From the NCBI RefSeq assembly GCF_030285925.1, contig NZ_CP127251.1:1550001-1614000 (forward strand): a DNA stretch of 64,000 nucleotides. The letters run 5' to 3'. The position numbers were made by a program, and so were the translations under genes. This DNA comes from Devosia sp. YIM 151766 (GTDB lineage: Bacteria; Pseudomonadota; Alphaproteobacteria; Rhizobiales; Devosiaceae). The number at the start of each line of letters is the position of its first letter. Positions within the stretch are counted from its first letter, which is position 1. Of this stretch, positions 54,837-64,000 are shown one piece after another. The notes below the pieces were generated by a model. It was not told where the DNA came from. It did no database searches and saw nothing but the letters and a program-made list of their open reading frames with translations.

Positions 54837-55088
54837 TCAGCGGTTCCAGTAATTATGCAGGGTCTCGTTGGAAACACCCCATATCAGCAGGGCAGTGAAC
54901 ACTGCCGCCAGCAGCGTCGCCAGCAATAGCTTGAAGATCAGCCGCGGCTTCAGCGGCGCGCCGGGATCGCCTCCGGCGACGGTTTCGACGCCGGCCTCGT
55001 GATGGCTTTGATTGCCGATGGGCAGCACCATGACGAGGGTGATCCACCAGACAACGAAATATACGGCGATGAGCGAACCGATTTGCAT
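54837..55088 (-). CDS. DUF1467 small membrane protein
   Basis: An 83-residue protein with two transmembrane helices (IGSLIAVYFVVWWITLVMVL and LIFKLLLATLLAAVFTALLI) and the ETVAGGDPGAPLKPRLIFK loop. This is the DUF1467 pattern of Rhizobiales. It lies downstream of rnj on the same strand, a conserved location. The function is unknown; an assembly factor for a membrane complex is conceivable from its nuo-region position but is not shown. Confidence 0.9.
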   Translation of the reverse strand: MQIGSLIAVYFVVWWITLVMVLPIGNQSHHEAGVETVAGGDPGAPLKPRLIFKLLLATLLAAVFTALLIWGVSNETLHNYWNR

Positions 55089-55173
55089 GGCCTATCCTTA
55101 ACCCGCGCGCCGCTCCGGCGAAAGCGGCAACCTGCGGTTCCTATTGCCGCAGGGCGCCGATAGCGGCTCCGCC

Positions 55174-56847
55174 CTAGATCCGGTGCACGAACACGCTGAC
55201 ATTGGGCTTGCGGCCCCAGAAGGAGTTGACCTCGTTGCGGATGGCCTTGAACAGCGCCGAATTCAGCACTTCGGTATCGGAGCGGCGCTTGGGCGGCATG
55301 GATTTGATGACGCCGGCGATGGTGTCTTCCACCAGTTCGGCGATCGATTCCTCTTCTGTTTCCGGCAGGCCTTCCACGACCATTTCCGGTCCTGAAACGA
55401 CGTGGCCGCTGGAATTGACCGCCAGGCTGACGATGATCATGCCGCCGAAGGACAGCCGCCGCCGCCCCTTGACGCCACTTTCTTCCGGGGTGCAGAGCAC
55501 GAGGCCGTCGAGATAGAGCTCGCCGGTGCGCACTTCGGCCGGCATGACCATCGGCTCGGGGAAGAGCCGCACCATGTCGCCATTGCGGGTCTCGCAGACA
55601 TTGGGAATGCCGGCGGCGCGGCCCAGCTTGGCATGGGCCTCCAGATGCATGGCTTCGCCATGGACGGGCACCAGCACGTTCGGCTTCACCCAGGAATAGA
55701 GCTTCTGCAACTCGCCGCGACGCGGATGGCCGGTGACGTGCACGAGGGCATCGTTGGCGGTGATGACTTCGACGCCCTTGTCGATCAGCAGGTTCTGGAT
55801 ATCGGCGACTTCGCGTTCATTGCCCGGGATGGCCCAGGACGAAAAGATCATGCGGTCGCCGGCATTGAGATCGATGATCGGGTGGTCGCCGCGGGCGATA
55901 CGGGCAATGGCGGCACGGGATTCGCCCTGGCTGCCGGTGCAGATCAGCACGCATTTGTCGCGCGCTATGGACTTGTACATGTCCTGGTCGTGCAATGGCG
56001 GCAGGCCTTCGAGCATGCCGACTTCCTTGGCGATGCCCATGATGCGGTGCAACGAGCGGCCGGACATCACCACTTCACGCCCCGCCTTGTGCGCGGCGCG
56101 GACGATGGACACGACACGCCCCACATTCGAGGCGAAGGTGGTGACGGCGACGCGATGGGGGGCGTCGGCGATCAGCTTGGCGAGATTGTCGCCGATTTCC
56201 TGCTCGCTCGGGCTCTCGCCCTCCTTCACCGCATTGGTGGAATCGCAGATCAAAGCCAGCGGCAGTTCGGTTTCTTCGCCGATTTCCTGCAGTCGCTCGA
56301 CATTGGTGGGGGCGCTGATGACCGGGGTGGGGTCGAGTTTCCAGTCACCCGTATGCAGGGCCCGGCCAATCGGAGTGGTGATCAGCAAGGCATTGGCCTC
56401 GGGGATCGAGTGCGCCACATTGATGGGCTCGACCGTGAAGGGCCCGACCGTGAACGGCTTGCCCGGCTGCATGATGGTTATGTCGACATTTTCGATGATG
56501 CCGTCCCCTGCCCGCTTGGCCGCCAGCATGGCGGCGGTGAACGGGGTGGCATAGACCGGCTTGTCGAAGACCGGCCAGAGATCGAGCACGGCGCCGTAAT
56601 GATCTTCGTGGCTATGGGTGAGGACCAGCGCCAGGACATCGTCGGCGTTTTCCTCGAGAAATTCCGGATTGGCCATGATCAGCTCGATGCCCGGCAGGTC
56701 CGGCCCGCCGAAGCTGACGCCGCAATCGACCACGATCCATTTGCGCTTACGCTCCGGACCGAAGCCATAGGCGGCCATGTTCATGCCAATCTCGCCAACG
56801 CCGCCAAGCGGCAGGAAGACGAGTTCATCCCTTTGGTTCTTAGCCAT
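55174..56847 (-). CDS. rnj: ribonuclease J
   Basis: A 557-residue MBL-fold ribonuclease with both endonuclease and 5'-3' exonuclease activity in the family. It has the metal motif THSHEDH (His78, His80, Asp82, His83), the ALHTGDWKLDP loop, beta-CASP motif segments (CDSTNAVKEGESPSEQEI, CTGSQGESRAAIARIARGDH, VHVTGHPRRGELQKLYSWVK then P) and a C-terminal domain. It matures rRNA and degrades mRNA in alphaproteobacteria, where RNase E is also present. It sits between birA (71 nt upstream) and DUF1467. Confidence 0.96.
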   Translation of the reverse strand: MAKNQRDELVFLPLGGVGEIGMNMAAYGFGPERKRKWIVVDCGVSFGGPDLPGIELIMANPEFLEENADDVLALVLTHSHEDHYGAVLDLWPVFDKPVYATPFTAAMLAAKRAGDGIIENVDITIMQPGKPFTVGPFTVEPINVAHSIPEANALLITTPIGRALHTGDWKLDPTPVISAPTNVERLQEIGEETELPLALICDSTNAVKEGESPSEQEIGDNLAKLIADAPHRVAVTTFASNVGRVVSIVRAAHKAGREVVMSGRSLHRIMGIAKEVGMLEGLPPLHDQDMYKSIARDKCVLICTGSQGESRAAIARIARGDHPIIDLNAGDRMIFSSWAIPGNEREVADIQNLLIDKGVEVITANDALVHVTGHPRRGELQKLYSWVKPNVLVPVHGEAMHLEAHAKLGRAAGIPNVCETRNGDMVRLFPEPMVMPAEVRTGELYLDGLVLCTPEESGVKGRRRLSFGGMIIVSLAVNSSGHVVSGPEMVVEGLPETEEESIAELVEDTIAGVIKSMPPKRRSDTEVLNSALFKAIRNEVNSFWGRKPNVSVFVHRI

Positions 56848-56918
56848 GGGTTATCTTTTCCTTTCGATGCGCGACGCCGGCCGAGCTTTGGTCGACGGTC
56901 GCCGCGCTTTGTCTATGG

Positions 56919-57746
56919 TCAGCTTCGGGCGCTGGCCGTTGCCCCAAAATGTACGTCGCCCGCCGTGATCGGGAACCGCGAACCGTCAGCGTCGCGGATG
57001 ATCAGCCGACCGGCGGAATCGATGGTTTCAAAAATGCCGCGCCGGACCACACCGTCCTGCGCGACGGCGACCGGCGCCCCCAGCCCGGCGGCGGAACCGC
57101 GCCAGCGGTCGAGCACCGCCGCAACGCCGCACCCGTCATCCCACAGGGAAAAGGTTTCCACCCAGGCGTCGGAGAGCGCTTCGAACACGTCTTCGGCGCT
57201 GCGCTCGATGCCCAGGGCGCTGAGCGAGGTCGCCGGATAGGGCGTTCCTTCGGGCGCCGCGATGATGTTGACGCCGCAGCCGATGACGATGGCGCTGCGT
57301 CCGTCCGGCGTCTTGCCGGCTTCCAACAGGATGCCGGCCAGCTTAGCGCCGTCCGCCAATACGTCGTTCGGCCATTTGAGCGCGATACGCGAGCCGTCGG
57401 CCCCGTCCGCCCCGTCGATGCCGATCCGGACCACGCCGGCCGGCAGAATGGCGGAGAGGCCGCGATTGAGCGCCACGCCGGCAACGAAACCCAGAGTAGC
57501 GATGAGTTCGGGCGCAACGTCCGGCACGATGAGCAGGCTGGCGGCGAGATTGCCGGCGGGACTGTGCCATTCCCGGCCCCGTCGCCCCCGGCCGGCATTT
57601 TGCTGCAGGGCGGCGAACCAGATGCCGCCCGGATCGCCCGCCGCCGCCGCCGCGAGCGCTTCGCTATTGGTGGAGCCGATGGCGTCAAAGCCGGCCAGCC
57701 GGTAGCCGGCCGCTTTGGCCTTGGCGCCAAGCGCGAACTTGGCCAC
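56919..57746 (-). CDS. birA: biotin--[acetyl-CoA-carboxylase] ligase
   Basis: A 275-residue monofunctional biotin ligase without the N-terminal DNA-binding domain of E. coli BirA. The biotinyl-AMP loop is NAGRGRRGREW (Gly52 region), and KWPNDVLADGAKLAGILLEA carries the catalytic Lys. It attaches biotin to carrier proteins such as AccB. A low-complexity GADGADGSR-like insertion precedes the KWPNDV segment and is unusual. It lies between nuoN and rnj on the same strand, the conserved nuoN-birA-rnj order. Confidence 0.95.
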   Translation of the reverse strand: MAKFALGAKAKAAGYRLAGFDAIGSTNSEALAAAAAGDPGGIWFAALQQNAGRGRRGREWHSPAGNLAASLLIVPDVAPELIATLGFVAGVALNRGLSAILPAGVVRIGIDGADGADGSRIALKWPNDVLADGAKLAGILLEAGKTPDGRSAIVIGCGVNIIAAPEGTPYPATSLSALGIERSAEDVFEALSDAWVETFSLWDDGCGVAAVLDRWRGSAAGLGAPVAVAQDGVVRRGIFETIDSAGRLIIRDADGSRFPITAGDVHFGATASARS

Positions 57747-57847
57747 CTAAAACACCACGCACGCCCATGGGCGTACTCCAGGCAGTCCGGGCCGCTTGCG
57801 GTGCAGCGCCTGACCGGAAACCGGCATCCGCTTTTCCGGGCGATGCA

Positions 57848-59293
57848 CTAGAACAGGCTTCCGGCGGCATTGTGCGCCAGGCCGGCCAGCGGATTACCGA
57901 CGGTGAAATAATAGGTCACGATGAGGAATCCCGACACGGCCATGACGATATTGAGTTCCCCCGGCACGGCGGCGAACTCATCCTTGGGTTCGTCGAAATA
58001 CATGATCTTGACCACCCGCAGGTAATAGAAGGCGCTGATCGCCGAGGCCAGCATGCCGATGACCGCCAGGATATAGAGATTGGCTTCGATGGCTGCAAGG
58101 AAGACCTGCCATTTGGCGAAGAACCCGGCCAGCGGCGGCAGCCCGATCAAGGAAAACATCACGATGGCCATGATGGCCGCTACGAAGGGCCGCTTGCGCG
58201 AGGCGCCGGCCAGATCCTCGATATTTTCCACATAGCCCTTGTCGGTCCGCAGCGACAGGATGCAGGCAAAGAGCGCCACCGTCATGGCGACATAGATGGC
58301 CATATAGACCGCAACGCCTTCCACCCCCACCTGCGTGCCCGAGGACAGCCCGACCAGCGCGAAGCCCACGTGACCGATCGAGGAATAGGCGATGAGCCGC
58401 TTGATCGATTGCTGGCCGATGGCGGCGAAGGCCGCCAGCACCATGGAGGCGATGGAGAGGAAAATGACGATCTGCTGCCAGTCATGGGCGATGGGCGCGA
58501 AAGTGTTCATCACCAGCCGCACCATCAGCGCCATCGCCGCGACCTTGGGCGCCATGGCGAAAAAGGCGGTAACCGGGGTCGGCGCGCCCTCATAGACGTC
58601 GGGCGTCCACATGTGGAACGGCACGGCGGAAATCTTGAAGGCGATGCCGGTCAAGAGGAACACCACGCCGAAGATCAGGCCGATGGACCGGCCGTCATTG
58701 GCGATGGCGACCACGATGTCGGAGAGATTGGTATGGCCGGTAAAGCCGTAGATCAGCGACGCGCCATAGAGCAGCATGCCCGAGGACAGCGCCCCCAGCA
58801 CGAAATATTTCAGCCCCGCCTCGCTGGCCCGGCTGTCGTCGCGCTTGATGGCAGCCATGACATAGAGCGACAGCGATTGCAGCTCGAGCCCGACATAAAG
58901 GCTCATCAGGTCGTTGGCCGAAACCATGACCATCATGCCCAAAGTCGCCAGCACCGCGAGGATGGAATATTCGTATTTGTGGATGCCGTTCTCTTCGGCA
59001 TTGGACAGGCCGAGGATCAGCGCGAGGAGCGCGCCGCCCATGACCAGCACCTTCATGTAGCGGGCGAAACTGTCGGCCAGGAAGAGACCGTTGAAGATCA
59101 CCCCATCCGCCGGCTGCGCGACCACCAGCACACCGGCGACGGCCAGCAGCGCGATGGCCAGCCAGTTCACCAGCGCGGATTTCTCCTTGTTGACGATGAC
59201 GCCGATGACGATCAGCACCAGAGCGCCGACAGCCACCAGCATTTCGGGATAGGCCGGGGCCAGGCTCGCAAAATCGGTAATGTCAGAGTTCAC
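57848..59293 (-). CDS. nuoN: NADH-quinone oxidoreductase subunit N
   Basis: A 481-residue antiporter-like membrane subunit of respiratory complex I with about 14 transmembrane helices. The Nqo14 pattern includes LMSLYVGLELQSLSLYVMAA, GLKYFVLGALSSGMLLYGAS and FHMWTPDVYEGAPTPVTAFF, where the conserved Glu and Lys of the proton channel lie. It translocates protons when NADH reduces quinone. It is the last nuo gene, 9 nt after nuoM. Confidence 0.97.
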   Translation of the reverse strand: MNSDITDFASLAPAYPEMLVAVGALVLIVIGVIVNKEKSALVNWLAIALLAVAGVLVVAQPADGVIFNGLFLADSFARYMKVLVMGGALLALILGLSNAEENGIHKYEYSILAVLATLGMMVMVSANDLMSLYVGLELQSLSLYVMAAIKRDDSRASEAGLKYFVLGALSSGMLLYGASLIYGFTGHTNLSDIVVAIANDGRSIGLIFGVVFLLTGIAFKISAVPFHMWTPDVYEGAPTPVTAFFAMAPKVAAMALMVRLVMNTFAPIAHDWQQIVIFLSIASMVLAAFAAIGQQSIKRLIAYSSIGHVGFALVGLSSGTQVGVEGVAVYMAIYVAMTVALFACILSLRTDKGYVENIEDLAGASRKRPFVAAIMAIVMFSLIGLPPLAGFFAKWQVFLAAIEANLYILAVIGMLASAISAFYYLRVVKIMYFDEPKDEFAAVPGELNIVMAVSGFLIVTYYFTVGNPLAGLAHNAAGSLF

Positions 59294-59302
59294 GACAGTC
59301 TC

Positions 59303-60871
59303 CTAATGCGAAGCGGGCGCTGTGGCCGGCTGCGCCTCGCCCATGGGCGCGGCATATTCGAGTTGGGCACGTTCATCCGCCAGATCCACGGCCGGATCGC
59401 GGCCGGTGGCGGTCGAGTATTGCGCCACCAGATTATTGACAGCGGCAGCCGTCGTATCGAGGATCGGCGCCGGATAGAAACCGAAAACCACCGTCAGCGC
59501 GAGCAAGGGATAGAGCACCACCTTCTCGCGCAGATTGAGATCGAGGATGGATTTGAGACTGTCCTTGGTCAGCGCGCCGAAAATGATGCGGCGATAGAGC
59601 CAAAGGGCATAGCTGGCTGACAGAATCACCCCTAATGCGGCGCCGAATGCTACCCAGGTGTTAACCTGGAACACCGCGATCATGGTGAGAAATTCACCGA
59701 CGAAGCCCGATGTGCCGGGCAGCCCGACATTGGCCATGGTGAAGACCATGAAGGCGAAAGCATATTGCGGCATGCGCTCCACCAACCCGCCATAGGCCGC
59801 GATCTCCCGGGTATGCATGCGGTCGTAGATCACGCCCACGCAAAGGAACAGCGCGCCGGACACGATGCCATGGCTGATCATCTGGAACATGGCGCCCTGG
59901 ATGCCCAGTGCATTGCCGGCGAAGATGCCCATGGTCACGAAACCCATATGGGCGACGGACGAATAGGCGATCAGCTTTTTCATGTCGGTCTGCACCAGCG
60001 CCACCAGCGAGGTGAGAATGATGGCAGCGATCGACAGCACGAAAACGAAATTCGTCAATTGCGCCGAGGCTTCGGGGAACATCGGCAGGCTGAAGCGCAG
60101 GAAGCCGTAGCCGCCCAGCTTGAGCAGGATCGCGGCCAGGATCACCGAGCCGGCGGTCGGCGCCTGCACGTGTGCCTCGGGCAGCCAGCGATGGAACGGC
60201 CACATCGGCATCTTCACCGCCAAAGAGGCGAAGAAGGCCAGCCACAGCCAGATCTGCATGCCGCTGGGGAACTGGTGGGCCAGCAGTTTCACGATATCGG
60301 TCGTACCGGCATCCCAGTACATCGCCATCATGGCCAGCAGCATCAGCACCGAGCCGACAAAGGTGTAGAAGAAGAACTTGTAGGCCGCCTGGATGCGCGC
60401 CGAGCCGCCCCAGATGCCGATGATGAGGAACATCGGCAGCAGGGTGCCCTCGAAGAACACGTAGAACATGGCCAGATCGAGCGTGGTGAACACGCCGATC
60501 ATCAGGGTCTCGAGCACGAGGAATACGATCATATATTCCTTGACCCGCGTTTCCACTTCCCAGCTGGCCAGGACGGCAGCCGGCATCAGCAGCGCGGTCA
60601 GCACCACGAAGAGCACCGAAATCCCGTCAACGCCGACGCGATAGCCGATGGAATCGCCGATCCAGGGCATGTTCACCACGAACTGGAAGCCCGGATTGGT
60701 GACGTCGAAGGTTTGCCAGAGAGCCAGCGAAAGCGCGAAGACGATCAGCGTCACGGTCAGCGCCATCCAGCGGATGGCATTGACCGAGCCCTTGGGCGTC
60801 AGCATCAGAACGGCGGCACCGATTACCGGCAGCCAGGTGATGATTGTCAGGATGGTATTGTCGAAATTCAT
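59303..60871 (-). CDS. nuoM: NADH-quinone oxidoreductase subunit M
   Basis: A 522-residue complex I antiporter-like subunit with about 14 transmembrane helices. Landmarks are [40 protein letters not shown] (broken-helix Lys/His region), LILGVSYALWL-like blocks and the FSSVAHMG-type quinone/antiporter motif ([18 protein letters not shown]). The C-terminal tail is Ala/Pro-rich and charged ([10 protein letters not shown]). The start codon overlaps the nuoL stop by 1 nt. Confidence 0.97.
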   Translation of the reverse strand: MNFDNTILTIITWLPVIGAAVLMLTPKGSVNAIRWMALTVTLIVFALSLALWQTFDVTNPGFQFVVNMPWIGDSIGYRVGVDGISVLFVVLTALLMPAAVLASWEVETRVKEYMIVFLVLETLMIGVFTTLDLAMFYVFFEGTLLPMFLIIGIWGGSARIQAAYKFFFYTFVGSVLMLLAMMAMYWDAGTTDIVKLLAHQFPSGMQIWLWLAFFASLAVKMPMWPFHRWLPEAHVQAPTAGSVILAAILLKLGGYGFLRFSLPMFPEASAQLTNFVFVLSIAAIILTSLVALVQTDMKKLIAYSSVAHMGFVTMGIFAGNALGIQGAMFQMISHGIVSGALFLCVGVIYDRMHTREIAAYGGLVERMPQYAFAFMVFTMANVGLPGTSGFVGEFLTMIAVFQVNTWVAFGAALGVILSASYALWLYRRIIFGALTKDSLKSILDLNLREKVVLYPLLALTVVFGFYPAPILDTTAAAVNNLVAQYSTATGRDPAVDLADERAQLEYAAPMGEAQPATAPASH

Positions 60872-62952
60872 CAGATGAGCCCCCCGGCCGCAATAGCCCA
60901 GGTCAGCAGCGCCGCAATGCCGATCAGCATCGCAAAGGCATAATGGTAGAGATAACCGGTCTGCAATTTGACCACCCAGCTGGTGACGTTCTGGACGCGA
61001 CGGCCGAGACCCTCGGTGATCTTGCCGTCAACCAGCCAATCGTCGAAGCCCTTCCAGATCGCATTGCCGATCCACAGCGCCGGACGCACGAAGATCGTGT
61101 TGTAGAGTTCGTCGAAATACCACTTGTTGAGCAGGAACTTGTAGAGCCCCGGATTGGAAGCGGCCAGGCGGCCGGGCACGTCCGGACGACGGATATACAT
61201 GTACCAGGCAGCGACGAAACCGACGATCATGGAAATCGTCGCGCTCCACTTCACCCAAGCGGGCACATGATGCGCGTCTTCGATGATCTGGTGGTCGACG
61301 AAGATCGAGCCGGCGAAGAAGTGTTCGATATGCTCCACGTCGTGGAAGAACATGCCGTAGAACACCACGCCGGCCAGCACCGCGCCGACCGCCAGCACAT
61401 AGAGCGGCACCAGCATGACATTGGGCGCTTCATGCGCATTATCGTAGGCCGAGCCGTGATGGGCGTCCGCCAGCGGCTCGTCATGGCTTTCCAGCGCTGC
61501 ATGGGACGGGTCGGGATGCGGCCCCTCGCCATGATGCTGCGCATCGCGCGGCGAACCGTGGAAGGTCAGGTGCACCAGGCGCCAGGAATAGAAGCTGGTG
61601 AACAAGGCCGCGACAACCAGGAGCCAGAAGGCGAAGCTGCCCAGATTGCCGCCATAGGCATAGGCGCTCTCGATGATGGCATCCTTGGAGAAGAAGCCGG
61701 CAAAGCCGAAATTGGTGCCGGGAATGCCCACGCCGGTCAGCGCCAGCGTGCCGATCAGCATCATCGCATAGGTGATGGGGATCTTCTTGCGCAGCCCTCC
61801 CATGTTCCGCATGTCCTGCTCATGGTGCATGGCATGGATGACCGCGCCGGCGCAGAGGAACAGCAGGGCCTTGAAAAAGGCGTGGGTGAACAGGTGGAAG
61901 ACGCCGGCCGAATAGGCCCCTGCCCCCAGCGCCACGAACATGTAGCCGAGCTGCGAACAGGTCGAATAGGCGATCACGCGCTTGATGTCGTTCTGCACCA
62001 GGCCCACTGTCGCCGCGAAGAAGGCGGTGATGGCGCCGATGGCGATGATGACTGCCAGGGCGAAGGGCGAGGTCTCGAAAATCGGCGACAGCCGGGCGAC
62101 CATGAAAACGCCGGCGGTAACCATGGTGGCGGCATGGATCAGCGCCGATACCGGCGTCGGGCCTTCCATGGCGTCGGGCAGCCAGGTGTGCAGCAGGAAT
62201 TGTGCCGATTTGCCCATCGCCCCCATGAACAGGAGCAGGCAGATGACGGTCATGGCATCCAGATTCCAGGCGAGGAACTGGATGGTGGGCATGCCGGTAG
62301 TGGCGAATTCGTCGACGGCGGCGAATGCCCCGTCGAAGCCGATTTCGCCCAGCACCAGGAAGGAGCCGAAAATGCCCAGCAGGAAGCCGAAATCGCCGAC
62401 GCGGTTGACGATAAAGGCTTTCATGGCGGCGGCCGAGGCGGATGGCTTTGTGTACCAAAAGCCGATCAGCAGATATGAGGCCAGCCCCACCCCTTCCCAG
62501 CCGAAGAACATTTGCAGGAAGTTGTCGGCGGTCACCAGCATCAGCATGGCGAAGGTGAAAAGCGAGAGATAGGCGAAGAAGCGCGAGCGATGCGGATCCT
62601 CGCTCATGTAACCGATGGAATAGACGTGCACGAGCGCCGAGACGGTGTTCACGACCACCAGCATGATGGCGGTGAGCGTGTCGACGCGCAGCACCCAGCG
62701 CAGGTCCATATCGCCAACCTGGATCCAGCGCATCACCTCGATCTTGAGCACTGCGGCCTGGCCGTCGCCGACCGCGCCCGCCAGACCATCGCCGAAGGCC
62801 ACCGGGATAAACACGACCCAGCTCAGCACCGCCGCCACGATCAGCAGCCCGGTGGTGATGAATTCGCTCGGACGATGACCGATGCTGCGGCCCAGGAGCC
62901 CGGCAATGAGCGCCCCGATAAGGGGCAGGAAAACAATCGCCTGAATGATCAT
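60871..62952 (-). CDS. nuoL: NADH-quinone oxidoreductase subunit L
   Basis: A 693-residue distal antiporter-like subunit of complex I. About 16 transmembrane helices include the characteristic long lateral helix near the C-terminus (ending [20 protein letters not shown]). It has the proton-path residues in the [20 protein letters not shown] segment, and [18 protein letters not shown] histidine-rich loop ([20 protein letters not shown]) between helices is longer than usual and could bind metal, but no function is claimed. It is overlapped 1 nt by nuoM. Confidence 0.97.
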   Translation of the reverse strand: MIIQAIVFLPLIGALIAGLLGRSIGHRPSEFITTGLLIVAAVLSWVVFIPVAFGDGLAGAVGDGQAAVLKIEVMRWIQVGDMDLRWVLRVDTLTAIMLVVVNTVSALVHVYSIGYMSEDPHRSRFFAYLSLFTFAMLMLVTADNFLQMFFGWEGVGLASYLLIGFWYTKPSASAAAMKAFIVNRVGDFGFLLGIFGSFLVLGEIGFDGAFAAVDEFATTGMPTIQFLAWNLDAMTVICLLLFMGAMGKSAQFLLHTWLPDAMEGPTPVSALIHAATMVTAGVFMVARLSPIFETSPFALAVIIAIGAITAFFAATVGLVQNDIKRVIAYSTCSQLGYMFVALGAGAYSAGVFHLFTHAFFKALLFLCAGAVIHAMHHEQDMRNMGGLRKKIPITYAMMLIGTLALTGVGIPGTNFGFAGFFSKDAIIESAYAYGGNLGSFAFWLLVVAALFTSFYSWRLVHLTFHGSPRDAQHHGEGPHPDPSHAALESHDEPLADAHHGSAYDNAHEAPNVMLVPLYVLAVGAVLAGVVFYGMFFHDVEHIEHFFAGSIFVDHQIIEDAHHVPAWVKWSATISMIVGFVAAWYMYIRRPDVPGRLAASNPGLYKFLLNKWYFDELYNTIFVRPALWIGNAIWKGFDDWLVDGKITEGLGRRVQNVTSWVVKLQTGYLYHYAFAMLIGIAALLTWAIAAGGLI

Positions 62953-62962
62953 AGCGGTGCTC

Positions 62963-63277
62963 TTAGCCCTTCATCATGTTGACGTCTTCAACCGCAATGG
63001 AGCCGCGGTTGCGATAGAAGATGACCAGGATGGCCAGACCAATGGCGGCTTCCGCGGCGGCCACGGTGAGGATCATCAGTGCGAAGACCTGACCTTGCAG
63101 GTCGTTGAGCTGCGCGCTGAAAGCCACCAGATTGAGATTGACGGCAAGCAGGATCAATTCCACCGACATCAGGATGACGATGACGTTCTTGCGGTTGATG
63201 AAAATGCCGAACACGCCGAGCGTGAACAGGATTGCCGCGACGGTCAGGTAATGACCGAGCCCGATTCCCAGACCCAT
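62963..63277 (-). CDS. nuoK: NADH-quinone oxidoreductase subunit K
   Basis: A 104-residue protein with three transmembrane helices. NuoK motifs are [20 protein letters not shown] and [15 protein letters not shown], whose Glu residues (SVEL and the [10 protein letters not shown] block) lie on the proton path. The length is normal. It is encoded between nuoJ (9 nt) and nuoL (10 nt) in the standard order. Confidence 0.97.
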   Translation of the reverse strand: MGLGIGLGHYLTVAAILFTLGVFGIFINRKNVIVILMSVELILLAVNLNLVAFSAQLNDLQGQVFALMILTVAAAEAAIGLAILVIFYRNRGSIAVEDVNMMKG

Positions 63278-63286
63278 GATAATCCC

Positions 63287-63895
63287 CTATAGCCCCTGAC
63301 CCGGTTTGACCTTGACGACCTTGAGCGTCTCGCTCGCCTTGCGGCCGATCTGCGTGGCCGTGTTCTGCCGCTTGATGCCGGGCCGATGCCGCAGCGTCAA
63401 AACGATGGCGCCGATCATGGCGACCAGCAGCACGGCAGCGGCACCCTGGAACAGGAAGACGTAACGTGTGTAGAGCACCTGGCCGAGCGCGCGCGTATTC
63501 TCGATAGTATTGTCGATGGGCAGCGCCGCGCCGCCCGTGATCTCCGGGGAGACCATGGTGCTGCCAGCGACCAGCAGTAGTTCGAGCAGCAGCACAACGC
63601 CGACCAGAATGCCGATCGGCGCATATTGCAGCACGCCGGATTTGAGCTCGGCAAAGTCCACATCGAGCATCATTACGACGAACAGGAATAGCACCGCCAC
63701 GGCGCCGACATAGACCACGATCAGGATCAGCGCCAGGAATTCGGCGCCGGCCAGCATGAACAGGCCCGCGCCATTGACGAAGGTGAGGATCAGAAACAGC
63801 ACGGCATGCACCGGGTTCCGCGACGAGATGACCATGAAGGCCGAGGCGACGGCGATCGCCGAGAACAGATAGAAGAAGAATAGTGGAAGGGTCAT
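63287..63895 (-). CDS. nuoJ: NADH-quinone oxidoreductase subunit J
   Basis: A 202-residue complex I membrane subunit with five transmembrane helices (PLFFFYLFSAIAVASAFMVI, LFLILTFVNGAGLFMLAGAE and following). It has the AEFLALILIVVYVGAVAVLF segment that forms the pi-bulge region of the E-channel, and a charged C-terminal tail. The start at 63895 is chosen because MTLPLFFF is the family N-terminus; the longer frame overlaps nuoI. It follows nuoI by 11 nt. Confidence 0.96.
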   Translation of the reverse strand: MTLPLFFFYLFSAIAVASAFMVISSRNPVHAVLFLILTFVNGAGLFMLAGAEFLALILIVVYVGAVAVLFLFVVMMLDVDFAELKSGVLQYAPIGILVGVVLLLELLLVAGSTMVSPEITGGAALPIDNTIENTRALGQVLYTRYVFLFQGAAAVLLVAMIGAIVLTLRHRPGIKRQNTATQIGRKASETLKVVKVKPGQGL

Positions 63896-63906
63896 CCTCT
63901 TCCCTC

Positions 63907-64000
63907 TCAGCGGTAAGGCGCATCGGCGGCCAGGTTGGCGGCGATTTCCCGCTCCCAACGATCGCCATTGCTGAGAAGCTTCTCTTTCGAGAAATAGAGC
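63907..64000 (-). CDS. nuoI: NADH-quinone oxidoreductase subunit I (C-terminal end only)
   Basis: The final 30 codons of a gene that starts outside the window. The visible part reads [20 protein letters not shown] then [10 protein letters not shown], which is the usual NuoI C-terminus. NuoI carries two 4Fe-4S clusters in complex I, but its cysteine motifs are beyond the edge. Confidence 0.9.
   Translation of the reverse strand, partial: LYFSKEKLLSNGDRWEREIAANLAADAPYR

Overview
The window is chromosomal core DNA from a GC-rich alphaproteobacterium of the order Hyphomicrobiales (Rhizobiales). Support comes from the PleD/DivK cell-cycle pair, the clpS-clpA, proS-lolE-lolD-dnaE and nuoJKLMN-birA-rnj-DUF1467 gene orders, the small DUF4169, DUF3572 and DUF1467 proteins typical of the order, and an alphaproteobacterial-type LexA box (GTTC-N7-GTTC). 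A Devosia-like (Devosiaceae) genome is my best guess, but that is inference. I found no insertion sequence, prophage, CRISPR array, tRNA or rRNA. The accessory layer consists of several families of palindromic intergenic repeats.

Layout. 1-8 kb: 3' part of an RlpA lipoprotein gene (-), metH (+) behind a perfect 16-bp palindrome, a shrunken COG0523/CobW-like ORF, then folD coupled to a DUF1643 gene (-), and DUF1176 and DUF1801 genes (+). 8-18 kb: amn (+), aqpZ and eno (-), a VOC protein (+), DUF4169/GNAT/chorismate mutase (-), a YjhX-like gene (+), an unrecognised ORF, gatA and gatC (-), and a coupled pair made of a DUF2442/HTH protein and a degenerate metallo-hydrolase-like protein (-). 18-31.5 kb: ruvX, pyrB, a catalytically doubtful pyrC and an M19 dipeptidase (+), topA (-), a type I murB (+), dprA and plsY (-), rnr and DUF983 (+), DUF3052 (-), rpmG (+). 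31.5-32.1 kb is a gene-poor stretch with a terminator, three repeat types and a probable structured RNA (6S-like) on the minus strand. 32-46.7 kb: pleD and divK (-), DUF3572-dinB-ridA, an acyltransferase, a HIT protein and DUF1275 (+), clpS-clpA (-), a DD-carboxypeptidase with SPOR domain and a small unknown (+), a MATE transporter (-), azlCD (+). 46.7-64 kb: dnaE preceded by a 32-codon ORF with a LexA-controlled promoter, lolD, lolE and proS (-), an apparent sRNA and a YjbR protein (+), DUF1467, rnj, birA, nuoN, M, L, K, J and the end of nuoI (-).

How the genes work together. Several blocks are clearly functional units: one-carbon/methionine metabolism (metH, folD), pyrimidine synthesis (pyrB with a non-catalytic pyrC partner), tRNA-dependent amidation (gatA, gatC), the Clp N-degron machinery (clpS, clpA), lipoprotein release (lolD, lolE), branched-chain amino acid export (azlC, azlD) and the membrane arm of respiratory complex I (nuoJ-N).

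The most interesting candidate for something undescribed is at 50246-50400: a 32-residue single-pass membrane peptide with a good ribosome binding site. Its promoter carries a GTTC-N7-GTTC SOS box exactly between the -35 and -10 elements, directly upstream of dnaE. This resembles in design the SOS-induced micro-inhibitors of division in other bacteria. Other leads are the putative 6S-like RNA, the P-loop-less COG0523 relic, the ligand-poor dihydroorotase, and the SahR-like operator of metH.
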